A stretch of 40,753 nt of DNA. It comes from an archaeon. Its GTDB lineage: Archaea > Nanobdellota > Nanobdellia > Woesearchaeales > ARS49. A program made the position numbers and the translations under genes. The notes beneath the pieces are model-generated. The model was not told the DNA's origin. It searched no databases and saw nothing but the letters and a program-made list of their open reading frames with translations. This document shows positions 1-7,309 of this stretch, one piece after another. Within the stretch, counting starts at the first letter, position 1. Every line of letters starts with the position of its first letter. The stretch spans positions 1 through 40,753 of the forward strand of contig JAGVQG010000025.1 of NCBI GenBank assembly GCA_020051845.1. Reading direction: 5' to 3'.

Positions 1-50
1 CATGCAAAGTCTGGGCGTACCAAAGACTCAAACGCTATGGCGAAGCGTAA
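1..50 (+). CDS. Possible 3' end of a gene cut by the window edge
   Basis: Reading from base 3, the frame gives a short protein-like tail (CKVWAYQRLKRYGEA) and then TAA at 48-50. Its aromatic and basic make-up and G/C-ending codons look like a real C-terminus, perhaps of a glycosyltransferase-type gene, but 15 residues cannot identify a family. Two other frames are also open here (frame 1 to 81, frame 2 to 193), so the frame choice is uncertain. Confidence 0.3.
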   Translation, partial: CKVWAYQRLKRYGEA

Positions 51-234
51 CTCTCATCACGCCGCTAAAGCCTTGGAATAGTTATGCAACACAGCAATAT
101 AAAAGAAGAAAGAATCAGAGATTCATTTGTGTGATTAATGACCCGCGTCGAGAGACTTTCAACAAAATCTTCTGGTACGCAATCCTTTTATAGTGACCAC
201 ACGGATTTGAAAGACACCACAATACAGGTCAGAA
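51..234. other. Non-coding or decayed stretch before the first complete gene
   Basis: No convincing gene. A 16-codon ORF starts at 84 and hits TGA at 132-134; the reading then continues in another frame to 193 (DPRRETFNKIFWYAILL), which could be the remains of a broken gene or chance. A TATA-like CTTTTATAG lies at 185-193, and AGGTC at 226-230 may be the ribosome site of the next gene. Confidence 0.35.
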
Positions 235-846
235 ATGAAGAATCACGAACTCCATGACAATTGGGAAAAGACGTGGAGCAATAGTTCAAACCATAATATC
301 ACTGTTTTGGGAAGATATCTGCTCCGTAGGAAACAACAGACCCTAGCTCGGATAGTGAAACGATTGAAAGTTTCCAACGCAATCGATGTCGGATGCGGTC
401 TTGGATACTCGTTGGAGGTATTATCCAAAATACGAATTGATGCCGTCGGAATCGACGCTTCCAACACCGCTGTCGAGTACTGCAGAAAACGAGGGATGCG
501 CGTCACGAGGAAGCTCCTCGAGGATGAGAAGAAGAGATACGACCTCGTTTTCAGCGACGGACTTCTGGAGCATTTCCTGAACTTCTCGGATTATGTGACT
601 CATCTTGGACGAATAAGCAAGAAATATATCATTATCGCACAAACCGACCATGAGGTTCCAATCACCCGCCTCCTTTTGTTGTTAGAATCGCTCATACGAC
701 CCGGGATGAACATGTATGAATATAACTTCAGGATGAAAGATTACATCACCGCATTCGCCAATCATGGATTCAATATTAAATTGACGGAAGGTGTGTTTTT
801 CAACGGCTTCAAATTCTTGGTTTTTGAACGAGAAGAAATATTATGA
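235..846 (+). CDS. Class I SAM-dependent methyltransferase
   Basis: 203 residues, a small soluble Rossmann methyltransferase. Motif I is visible as DVGCGLGYSLEVL near residue 52, and an acidic end of strand 2 (GIDASN) follows about 25 residues later. The substrate is unknown; in a glycan locus such enzymes commonly methylate sugars or lipid-linked intermediates. The start has a ribosome-site-like AGGTC five bases upstream and a TATA-like CTTTTATAG about 45 bases upstream, which suggests a short leader. The 3' end overlaps the next gene by ATGA, so the two are co-translated. The annotation as a methyltransferase is firm; the acceptor is not inferable. Confidence 0.82.
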   Translation: MKNHELHDNWEKTWSNSSNHNITVLGRYLLRRKQQTLARIVKRLKVSNAIDVGCGLGYSLEVLSKIRIDAVGIDASNTAVEYCRKRGMRVTRKLLEDEKKRYDLVFSDGLLEHFLNFSDYVTHLGRISKKYIIIAQTDHEVPITRLLLLLESLIRPGMNMYEYNFRMKDYITAFANHGFNIKLTEGVFFNGFKFLVFEREEIL

Positions 847-1793
847 AACCGTTAACTATATTGAAGATTATATTATTGTCGGTGGGCGTGTCCCTTCTTC
901 TCCGATTGTTGTTCGTAAACGACCCCGAGGCAATAAAATCGGCTTTGGCAGGCGTCAAATATGGTCACTTGGCTGTCGCTTTCTTCATTTATGCTGCCAT
1001 ACTTCTTTTGAGGGCGCGTAAATGGCACATACTAATGCAGGAATTCAAATGGACTGTTAGTTTCAAGAGCTTCTTCCCCGGATACCTGATGATAACATTA
1101 CTTAGCACGATAACTCCTGGAAAGATGGGCGAATTGAGCGCACCTTTCCTGTTCAAGAAACAAGCGCCGATTACTCTGAGCGATGGCTTCGGCATCGTCC
1201 TTATGGACCGATTGATCGAACTCGCGGTTCTTTCTATGTTGGCATTGACAAGCGGCCTGTTGATAATTCACTCTTCCGGTGCTGACTCATTATTGCCATT
1301 CATATATGGGAGCGTGGTAATCTTACTCGTGTTCATTTCTTTCATAACTTTTTTGTATGTACGTCATCCTTCACAGGAACCACATGGAAAGACTAAAGGT
1401 CTGAGCGGAAAGATTAATCTGCTTATGGCGTCATTCCGCGCAATCCGTCTGAGGACCCTTTCAGTCATCGGGATCATAACATTAAGCGTCTGGCTACTCG
1501 AAATAACATCCTATTTCTTTGTCGTGAATGCGTTCATGGATGTTTCATGGTTCACCATCTACATAGTACTTCCGATTGCTGTTCTCGCAGGTATATTGAG
1601 TTTCATCCCTGCCGGTTTAGGAAGCACTGCAACGGTCATCTCTACATTGCTCGTGCATCTGGACTACAACCCCGAAATGAGCGGGATCACTTCGCTCTTC
1701 GCAACGCTGTATCTGACGGGCCTGTTGCTATTCGCGGGTCTTCTCGGAACGCTCATAGTCAACATGGAAAGACCGACGTCACAAAAATCCTGA
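843..1793 (+). CDS. AglD/LPG-synthase-like polytopic membrane protein (UPF0104)
   Basis: 316 residues with about eight hydrophobic spans. It matches the pattern of the UPF0104/LPG_synthase_TM family: a charged stretch after the second span (LRARKWHILMQEF), a loop with STITPGKMGELSAPFL, and a late PAGLGSTATVIS helix. Family members include flippase-like proteins and the membrane domain of archaeal AglD; members are implicated in transfer or translocation of polyprenyl-linked sugars or lipids. It overlaps the upstream methyltransferase by four bases, so the pair probably works on one lipid-linked substrate. The gene ends 20 bases before the converging radical SAM gene. Exact activity is unknown. 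Confidence 0.75.
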   Translation: MKPLTILKIILLSVGVSLLLRLLFVNDPEAIKSALAGVKYGHLAVAFFIYAAILLLRARKWHILMQEFKWTVSFKSFFPGYLMITLLSTITPGKMGELSAPFLFKKQAPITLSDGFGIVLMDRLIELAVLSMLALTSGLLIIHSSGADSLLPFIYGSVVILLVFISFITFLYVRHPSQEPHGKTKGLSGKINLLMASFRAIRLRTLSVIGIITLSVWLLEITSYFFVVNAFMDVSWFTIYIVLPIAVLAGILSFIPAGLGSTATVISTLLVHLDYNPEMSGITSLFATLYLTGLLLFAGLLGTLIVNMERPTSQKS

Positions 1794-1813
1794 AAAGGCC
1801 TTAGAAAAGGATT

Positions 1814-2938
1814 CTACTTCTCTATTTCTGATTCCTTGAGTTGGAACATCTTACCATAGTGATCTTCAGAAAGTGGCAGTTGTTTTTTCGCGGTGTCGAT
1901 AACTTTAATATAGCGTTTCATGAAGTCATGGTCCTCTCCGATAAGGCAATACTGGTTGTATTTTCCAAAGTATGGATTCTTCATTATCCTGGCATAGATG
2001 TCTTTCAAAGACTCGTGCATCACATTACCCAGTGATATTTGTACGAACGGGCAGCCGAGTACGTCTCCATAAGGCGATATGTGGAGTGATTCTTTGCCTC
2101 CAGGACATCCTTTCTTTATGATGTAGTTGGCGTCGCTATCATGCACCATGCAATGGTATTTCTCGCGTAGTGTTCTCAGATGCGCCAAGTCTTCTGCGGT
2201 CATCAACACGTCTTTGTTGCCCTCCCAACCACCGGTTGGCGCCGCAAACATCACATTGATGAGTATGTTGTTCGTATCGGCATACTTTATCAGGTTCAGA
2301 AAATGCTCATCATGTATGTTATCATGTGAAACTACCGTATTTATACTCACATTTATGCCCTTCCTTAAGCAAAGCTCTATGCCTTTGATACATCGTTCAT
2401 AGGATCCCTCCTTCAGACGGAAAGAATCATGGGTTTTTGAATCGAAGCTTCCTAAACTGATGTTGATACTGTCAACGCCATGGTCCCGCAATTCCTTCAA
2501 AGATGCCTCATCTAGAAACCAGGCATTTGTTGTTATAGGTATACGATTCCTGTTTCGTGGGATTACATCAAGTATGTCAAAAAGTTTCTTCTTGAACATT
2601 ATTGTCTCGCCACCTTGGAAAGAGAACAGGGTCGCACCCAAATCCATGGCGTCTTTCACAACGCGCTCATAGTCTGCGGGTTGCATCAATGGTGCGTTTC
2701 TCAAAAGCCGATCATTGAAACAGAATTTGCACTTAAAATTACATCCGTAATTTATTGCGAAATCTATGCCGCGTAGCCTCGCACCAGCCTTCGAACCTAC
2801 TTGAGCATGTATGACCTCTTTGGTAAGTCGGGCCATATACAACGGCTTGCGGAAATTAGTACCATACTTCCACATCATACCAAAGCGTTCAAGTCGACGC
2901 ATTAACGTCTGTTTCGAGAATCCACCGCCGTCAACCAT
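1814..2938 (-). CDS. Radical SAM protein with SPASM-like C-terminus
   Basis: 374 residues from the ATG chosen here. The radical SAM CxxxCxxC motif is CNFKCKFC near residues 66-73. The C-terminal third has further cysteines in a SPASM-like layout (KKGCPGGKE, GDVLGCPF, NQYCLIG), which suggests an auxiliary Fe-S cluster. Such enzymes modify peptides, sugars or cofactors; the substrate cannot be told. The ORF track starts at a TTG at 2962, but a strong TATA box (TTTATATA, 2963-2970) would place transcription start near 2940, two bases before the ATG at 2938. I therefore prefer the leaderless ATG. The gene converges on the AglD-like gene and is a single-gene unit. Confidence 0.85.
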   Translation of the reverse strand: MVDGGGFSKQTLMRRLERFGMMWKYGTNFRKPLYMARLTKEVIHAQVGSKAGARLRGIDFAINYGCNFKCKFCFNDRLLRNAPLMQPADYERVVKDAMDLGATLFSFQGGETIMFKKKLFDILDVIPRNRNRIPITTNAWFLDEASLKELRDHGVDSINISLGSFDSKTHDSFRLKEGSYERCIKGIELCLRKGINVSINTVVSHDNIHDEHFLNLIKYADTNNILINVMFAAPTGGWEGNKDVLMTAEDLAHLRTLREKYHCMVHDSDANYIIKKGCPGGKESLHISPYGDVLGCPFVQISLGNVMHESLKDIYARIMKNPYFGKYNQYCLIGEDHDFMKRYIKVIDTAKKQLPLSEDHYGKMFQLKESEIEK

Positions 2939-2962
2939 AGACGAAATTGCGATTTTAGACAA

Positions 2963-2970
2963 TATATAAA
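2963..2970 (-). promoter_or_regulatory. TATA box of the SPASM radical SAM gene
   Basis: TTTATATA on the minus strand, about 27 bases before the ATG at 2938. It overlaps the TTG start region proposed by the ORF track, which argues against that longer start. Confidence 0.7.
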
Positions 2971-3038
2971 TGTTGCTGTGACTAAGAATCGGCAGTATTG
3001 CCCATTAAAAATTAATGATTACGTTATAGAGTAATCAA

Positions 3039-4514
3039 TCATCTAGTCTCAACTTCCCTCGGCGTCCATCTGACTCGCTTCAGGAGCTGCAATGATGACC
3101 TCACGTTGCGGTATGCCTCTCCCGGATGCAATATGTTCTGGAGGGTCTTGCGTACCATGAACTTCGGCCTGAAGTAATATTCTCGAAGCGCCCTGTCGCA
3201 GAAGTTGAAAAGGTCCTGGTTCGTGAGTTCAGGAGTCGACAATACGCAATCATACTGTCCGTCTTCAGTGAGCCATTTCGAGAAGTCCGTCGTCATTATG
3301 TAGCCTTTCTCCTTGGCCCAGTCGTAAGACTCGGTTCCTGGGTATAGCATTATCGGAAAGAACTGGACCATGTCTGTATCCATCTCCTTCGCGAAGGCGA
3401 GTGTCTGTTCCATCGTCTCACGCGTCTCGCCTATGTTACCGACCATGTAAGCGGCGTGGACCATCAGTCCGGCCTTCTTGCTATCCTTGACAAACTCCCT
3501 TATCTGAATGATCGCGATTCCCTTCGCTATGTTGTTGAGTATCTGCTGGCTGCCGCTCTCGAAGCCACACGTAACTAGGCGACATCCTGCGGCCTTCATT
3601 TTGACCATAGTCTCATAATCTAGGTCTGCGCGCGTGTTCGCGTACCAGCGGACTTTCAAGCCGCGCTCGATTATCAGTTCCGATATCATGCGCACTCGTT
3701 GTTTGTCTATTGTGAACGTGTCATCCTCGATGCCGACCTCACGCACGAACGGAAGCTCTTTCTTGATGTACTCTAATTCATCGACGACGCTTTCCGGGCT
3801 TCTTGGCCGATATGCCCTGCCGTGTATGGTCTGTGGATAGACACAGAACTTGCATCGTCCGATGCAGCCCCTTCCTGTGATTATCATCACCATAGGGTAT
3901 TGAGCGGCGCCGAAGTAATAATTCCGGATATTGAGGTGTTTTTTGTAGACGCTAGTTACGAATGGAAGGTCGTCGAGGTTCTCTATATGTTGCCTTTCTC
4001 CTGTGAAGACCAGGTCCTTGCCCTTTCGCAGGCAAAGGCCTTTGACCTTCTGCAGACCACCTCCCATGGAAAGGGTCTGCGCGAGTTCCCGCACCGTGTA
4101 ATCATATTCACCCTTGACAATCGCGTCGATGTTTGGGCTGAGCTGAAGGGTCTCTTTGGGCAGGCTTGAGACATGTGTTCCAACCAGGCAGATGAACGTT
4201 TTCGGGAAACGTGATTTTATCTGGTCTGCGACTCGTACATCGTTGTATATGCTGGGTGTGCTTGTCTCCATAACCACGAGATCCGGGATGAATCCTCCAA
4301 GCCGTTCGTACACTTGCGGCAGGGTTATCCTGTCCGCGCACGCGTCGATGAACTTGACGTCGAATCCTTGTTCCTTTTCGAGCACGCCTGTCGCATATGC
4401 GAGCCAGAATGGATAATACACTGTTCCGCTCTTCGTTATTGCAGGACTACGTGAATTGCGCGAGAACTTGCCTATTTCCACCTTGAATGGTGGATTGAGG
4501 AAAAGAACGTTCAT
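3039..4514 (-). CDS. B12-binding-type radical SAM enzyme (HpnJ/BchE-like architecture)
   Basis: 491 residues. The N-terminal ~180 residues look like a cobalamin-binding Rossmann domain (MNVLFLNPPF start, then WLAYATGVLEKE, PDLVVMETSTPS, and CLVGTHVSSLP), without the DxHxxG of classical base-off binders, which is common in this class. The radical SAM core follows with CIGRCKFC. Members catalyse methylations or C-C bond chemistry on lipids, sugars and other metabolites; the substrate here is unknown. The start is set by a GAGGTGAG ribosome site just before the ATG at 4514; the ORF-track start lies 12 codons upstream and would run through that site. It is the last gene of the operon that begins at 7145, and the stop of the preceding tiny gene sits inside its ribosome site, so translation is probably coupled. 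Confidence 0.85.
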   Translation of the reverse strand: MNVLFLNPPFKVEIGKFSRNSRSPAITKSGTVYYPFWLAYATGVLEKEQGFDVKFIDACADRITLPQVYERLGGFIPDLVVMETSTPSIYNDVRVADQIKSRFPKTFICLVGTHVSSLPKETLQLSPNIDAIVKGEYDYTVRELAQTLSMGGGLQKVKGLCLRKGKDLVFTGERQHIENLDDLPFVTSVYKKHLNIRNYYFGAAQYPMVMIITGRGCIGRCKFCVYPQTIHGRAYRPRSPESVVDELEYIKKELPFVREVGIEDDTFTIDKQRVRMISELIIERGLKVRWYANTRADLDYETMVKMKAAGCRLVTCGFESGSQQILNNIAKGIAIIQIREFVKDSKKAGLMVHAAYMVGNIGETRETMEQTLAFAKEMDTDMVQFFPIMLYPGTESYDWAKEKGYIMTTDFSKWLTEDGQYDCVLSTPELTNQDLFNFCDRALREYYFRPKFMVRKTLQNILHPGEAYRNVRSSLQLLKRVRWTPREVETR

Positions 4515-4518
4515 CTTC

Positions 4519-4647
4519 TCACCTCTTGGCGAGGATCCGGAGTATCTCAACCAGGTCTTTTCTTAGCAAGTACATCTGGTGGGCTCCGATGAGGATGGCT
4601 ACCGCAATCGGGATCTGGGTGACTAGTATTGATGTCTGCGTGTCCAT
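4519..4647 (-). CDS. Tiny single-span membrane protein B (42 residues)
   Basis: Not in the ORF track because it is short. It reads from the ATG at 4647 to TGA at 4519: a polar N-terminus (MDTQTS), one hydrophobic span (ILVTQIPIAVAILIGA) and a basic amphipathic tail (LLRKDLVEILRILAKR). Its TGA overlaps the GAGGTGA ribosome site of the B12 radical SAM gene, and only one base separates it from tiny gene A upstream. The TxIP..V..LIG core and the (M/L)R(R/K)D..xI...L tail match gene A closely, so the two are diverged tandem copies. Function unknown; coupling on both sides argues that it is translated. Predicted to be membrane-anchored with the helix tail in the cytoplasm (positive-inside). Confidence 0.75.
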   Translation of the reverse strand: MDTQTSILVTQIPIAVAILIGAHQMYLLRKDLVEILRILAKR

Positions 4648-4648
4648 A

Positions 4649-4771
4649 TCAGTTCTCAAGCATCATTTTTATCCTTTTAATATCCCTTCTCATGACAATC
4701 AACCATACAAGCCCGATGAGTGACAGCACAAAATAAGGGATATGAGTCCATACCAGCTCTGATTCGGTCAT
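4649..4771 (-). CDS. Tiny single-span membrane protein A (40 residues)
   Basis: Also missed by the ORF track. ATG at 4771, one base after the TAA of the GT2 gene (TAAAATG), and TGA at 4649, one base before gene B (TGATATG). The product has a short acidic N-terminus (MTESEL), one span (IPYFVLSLIGLVWLIV) and a basic tail (MRRDIKRIKMMLEN). It is a paralogue of gene B by the shared TxIP, LIG and RxD positions. It is packed between genes with one-base spacing, which is hard to explain unless it is translated. I know of no named family it matches; possible roles are anchoring or regulating the GT2 or the radical SAM enzyme. Confidence 0.75.
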   Translation of the reverse strand: MTESELVWTHIPYFVLSLIGLVWLIVMRRDIKRIKMMLEN

Positions 4772-4772
4772 T

Positions 4773-5534
4773 TTAACGGCTTACCAAAGACAAACACCAT
4801 TGCAGGAGTGTGCCAATGGCCAATCCAATACCTGCACCTGGGACCAGTAACAACTTATAAAGTTTGCGAACTCGCAACTCACGACGGTTTTTGATGACCC
4901 AACGGTCGAAAAAGTTGTTTATCCTAACATAGTCAATCAACCGTACATGAGTCTTGGCAAGAGGATCTGTCTTTATCGGTATTGTTTGTATCTTGGCGCC
5001 TCTTTTGAACGCCTCAAGAATCAATTCAAGTTCGATGCCAAAACCTTCTGATTGGATGTCCATGGTGCGGAGCAGGGATATGCGTATGCCCTTATACCCG
5101 CATTGAGGATCGGATATGCCTGGCATTATCAATCCGAACCATACTTTGCTCCACGCATTGACTATACTTCGCCTTTTTGAGCGGAACACGTCCCGCTCAC
5201 CAAGCACGAAATCATTGTGTTTTAGCGCATCTAAGAATTGCGGGATCTGTACAGGGTCGTGTTCTCCGTCCCCATCCATCATTATCGCGTTATCGAAGCC
5301 GTTGTCGATTGCGTACTTGAATCCATCCTTTATCGACTGCGCTTTTCCCTGGTTCTTATCGTGGGCTATGAACGCCACTGGAAAACGCTTCACTATCGCC
5401 ACGGTGTCGTCTTTCGACGCGTTGTCAACGACGACCACATGCGTTGTGTGTTTGAGGACTTCAGGGAGCACCGCACCTATGTGCGCGGACTCGTTATATA
5501 CCGGGATGACTACTATATCCCTTGACAAGCTCAT
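4773..5534 (-). CDS. GT2 glycosyltransferase, polyprenyl-phosphate sugar synthase-like
   Basis: 253 residues. A GT-A fold GT2 domain: IPVYNESAHIG at the start, VVDNASKDDT, and MMDGDGEHDP as the metal-binding DxD-type site. GISDPQCGYKGIR and the FGIELELILEA stretch are typical of dolichyl-phosphate hexose synthases (DPM1/ALG5-like). A C-terminal hydrophobic segment (LLVPGAGIGLAIGTLLQW) would tie it to the membrane. It probably moves a sugar from a nucleotide donor to a polyprenyl phosphate. It overlaps the SDR upstream by ATGA and is followed after one base by tiny membrane gene A, so it is mid-operon. Sugar identity is unknown. Confidence 0.85.
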   Translation of the reverse strand: MSLSRDIVVIPVYNESAHIGAVLPEVLKHTTHVVVVDNASKDDTVAIVKRFPVAFIAHDKNQGKAQSIKDGFKYAIDNGFDNAIMMDGDGEHDPVQIPQFLDALKHNDFVLGERDVFRSKRRSIVNAWSKVWFGLIMPGISDPQCGYKGIRISLLRTMDIQSEGFGIELELILEAFKRGAKIQTIPIKTDPLAKTHVRLIDYVRINNFFDRWVIKNRRELRVRKLYKLLLVPGAGIGLAIGTLLQWCLSLVSR

Positions 5535-6457
5535 TGTTGTGCTCTGTACCAGTCAATCGTTTGATTTATGGAGTCATCAAACTTGGTCTTGGGTTCCCAT
5601 CCTAGGATTCTCTTGGCCTTGCTCACATCCGCGTACATCCGCCAAATCTCAGTCGGCCTGTAGGGCAGGGCGCCTATCTCTATCTTCGAGGATGTATGCG
5701 TGAGTTCGGCAATCTTCAATATCAGATCGTGTATGCTGATCTCAGTCGTGCCTCCGATGTTAATGATCTCGCCGACTGGCTTCTTCTCGGCGGCAAGAAT
5801 GAATCCATCAACAAGGTCCTTGACGAAATTGAACTCGCGGGTCTGTTCTCCCTTTGTCGAGCGTATCGGTTTTCCTGCAAGGCAGTTGGTTATCAATTCT
5901 GGGATAATCGCTTTTGTCGTCTGCGACGGACCGAAAGCATTGAACGGACGGAGGACGACGACCGGCCTTCCCATGTGCGCGTGCAGTCTAGCGTGTAGCT
6001 CTCCTGCGTACTTCGTAATCGCGTAAGGTGAGATAGGTCTTGGACAGGCGTCCTCGCGAAAGGGCACCTTGTCCTGTAATCCATACACTTCTGAAGTCGA
6101 CGTGTAGACAAAGCATTCATAGTCGTTGTACGACTCGAGCAGGTTTGCAGTTCCCTTTGCGTTGACGTCATAAACCTCATCGACATGGGTGAAGCTGGAA
6201 CCGACATGGTTGTACGCCGCGAGATGGAAGACAATCTCTGGCTTGAGCTTTTTGACCTGCTGCAGGGAGTCGACGTTCCGTATGTCCGCTTCCATGACAT
6301 GTATCGAGTCCCAGATATGCTTGAGACGAATGTTCTTGACTACGCTATCATATCTCGTCATTATCGTGACATCTGCACCCTCTTTAACGAGCCTTTCTAC
6401 AAGATGTGATGCTATGAAGCCTGAACCACCCGTGACTAGAACTCTCTTTCCCTTCAT
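5531..6457 (-). CDS. NAD-dependent sugar nucleotide epimerase/dehydratase (extended SDR)
   Basis: 308 residues, an extended SDR. The N-terminal GGSGFIASH is the nucleotide-binding glycine motif (last Gly replaced by Ala), STSEVYG carries the catalytic serine region and YAITK is the YxxxK pair. PFNAFGPSQ and EQTREFNFVKDLVDG are typical substrate-side motifs. It would epimerise, dehydrate or reduce an NDP-sugar, presumably the product of the adjoining nucleotidyltransferase (one base between the genes). It resembles the SDR at 13900 over its whole length, including a C-terminal PYRP.E.W.M.AD.SKA segment, so the two are related. The precise reaction is not predictable from sequence alone. Confidence 0.85.
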   Translation of the reverse strand: MKGKRVLVTGGSGFIASHLVERLVKEGADVTIMTRYDSVVKNIRLKHIWDSIHVMEADIRNVDSLQQVKKLKPEIVFHLAAYNHVGSSFTHVDEVYDVNAKGTANLLESYNDYECFVYTSTSEVYGLQDKVPFREDACPRPISPYAITKYAGELHARLHAHMGRPVVVLRPFNAFGPSQTTKAIIPELITNCLAGKPIRSTKGEQTREFNFVKDLVDGFILAAEKKPVGEIINIGGTTEISIHDLILKIAELTHTSSKIEIGALPYRPTEIWRMYADVSKAKRILGWEPKTKFDDSINQTIDWYRAQQ

Positions 6458-6458
6458 T

Positions 6459-7145
6459 TCAAACCCCTCCCAATGTGTAGAACTCCTTGAGTTGATTCTC
6501 TGCCGCTTCCTTCTCGACCGTGTCGTTTATCGTGATGTGCTTACCAGTATGTTTGTACTCATAAAGCTGTCCTGCGTTCACGACCTTCTCAAGGAATGTG
6601 ACCATATTATCCCCTGGAGTGATCAGGTCTAACGCTTTATTCTCGAATACCATGAAACCTATGTTCATCCATTGGTTCAGGACGGGCTTTTCTCTGAATG
6701 ATGTGACCTTGAATTGGCTGTCTGAATAAACAAGACCAAAGGAGATGCGCAAAGGGAACGTGGTTATGGTCACCATTCCGCCCGTGTTTTTGTGGAAGCT
6801 TACAAGATCATTTATGTCGACATTGGCTATCGTGTCGCCATAGACTACGATGAAACGGTCAGATAGGAGATTTTTCGCTGCTTTGATTCGGCCGATTATA
6901 TCCACATCGCCGGCGTCAGAAAATTCGACCTTCCACCCATGGTCGTTTTTCTTTATGTAGTCCTTGATTACATCGCCTTTATAACCGATTGCGAGCACAA
7001 AGTCAGTGTATTTCTTCTGAGCGAAATATCCCATGACATGCTCAAGCAATGGTTTTTCACCGACATAGACCATTGGCTTTGGTATGTCTTCAGTTATGGG
7101 CCTTAAACGCAGGCCTTTGCCGCCGCATAATATCAAGATTTTCAT
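6459..7145 (-). CDS. NDP-sugar nucleotidyltransferase (RfbA/RfbF-like)
   Basis: 228 residues, a sugar-1-phosphate nucleotidyltransferase. The signature LCGGKGLRLRPIT and the PKPMV segment are the NTP-binding loop; VVYGDTIANVD holds the metal-binding Asp; SFREKP is the sugar-binding Glu-Lys-Pro. It would join NTP to hexose-1-phosphate and feed the SDR downstream. It lacks the longer tail of thymidylyltransferases, and the base specificity is unclear. It is the first gene of the six-gene operon. A TATA box at 7175-7184 gives a leader of about 10 bases. Confidence 0.85.
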   Translation of the reverse strand: MKILILCGGKGLRLRPITEDIPKPMVYVGEKPLLEHVMGYFAQKKYTDFVLAIGYKGDVIKDYIKKNDHGWKVEFSDAGDVDIIGRIKAAKNLLSDRFIVVYGDTIANVDINDLVSFHKNTGGMVTITTFPLRISFGLVYSDSQFKVTSFREKPVLNQWMNIGFMVFENKALDLITPGDNMVTFLEKVVNAGQLYEYKHTGKHITINDTVEKEAAENQLKEFYTLGGV

Positions 7146-7174
7146 GACAATAACTGTGATGTCGAGAACAGACT

Positions 7175-7184
7175 GATTATAAAG
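7175..7184 (-). promoter_or_regulatory. TATA box of the six-gene operon
   Basis: CTTTATAATC on the minus strand, 30-39 bases before the ATG at 7145. It is the only good promoter seen upstream of the operon ending at 3039. Confidence 0.6.
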
Positions 7185-7309
7185 CTTTCTGGAACAGTGA
7201 GATATGGTTATTAAAGTCGTTAAAGAGGTTTCTGGAGCACTTAATCTGCGGTCGAATTCTGAGAAATAACCACGGGATCAGATTGGCCCTTATCAAGCTA
7301 GATCTTGTA

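Noticed and set aside
2-193. 63-codon ORF in frame 2
   Set aside because: Its composition does not look like a protein, and better C-terminal tails exist in other frames; kept only as a possible scar.
7204-7269. 21-codon plus-strand ORF about 24 bases from the TATA box of the six-gene operon
   Set aside because: The box fits the minus-strand gene better, the peptide has no feature, and there is no support besides position.
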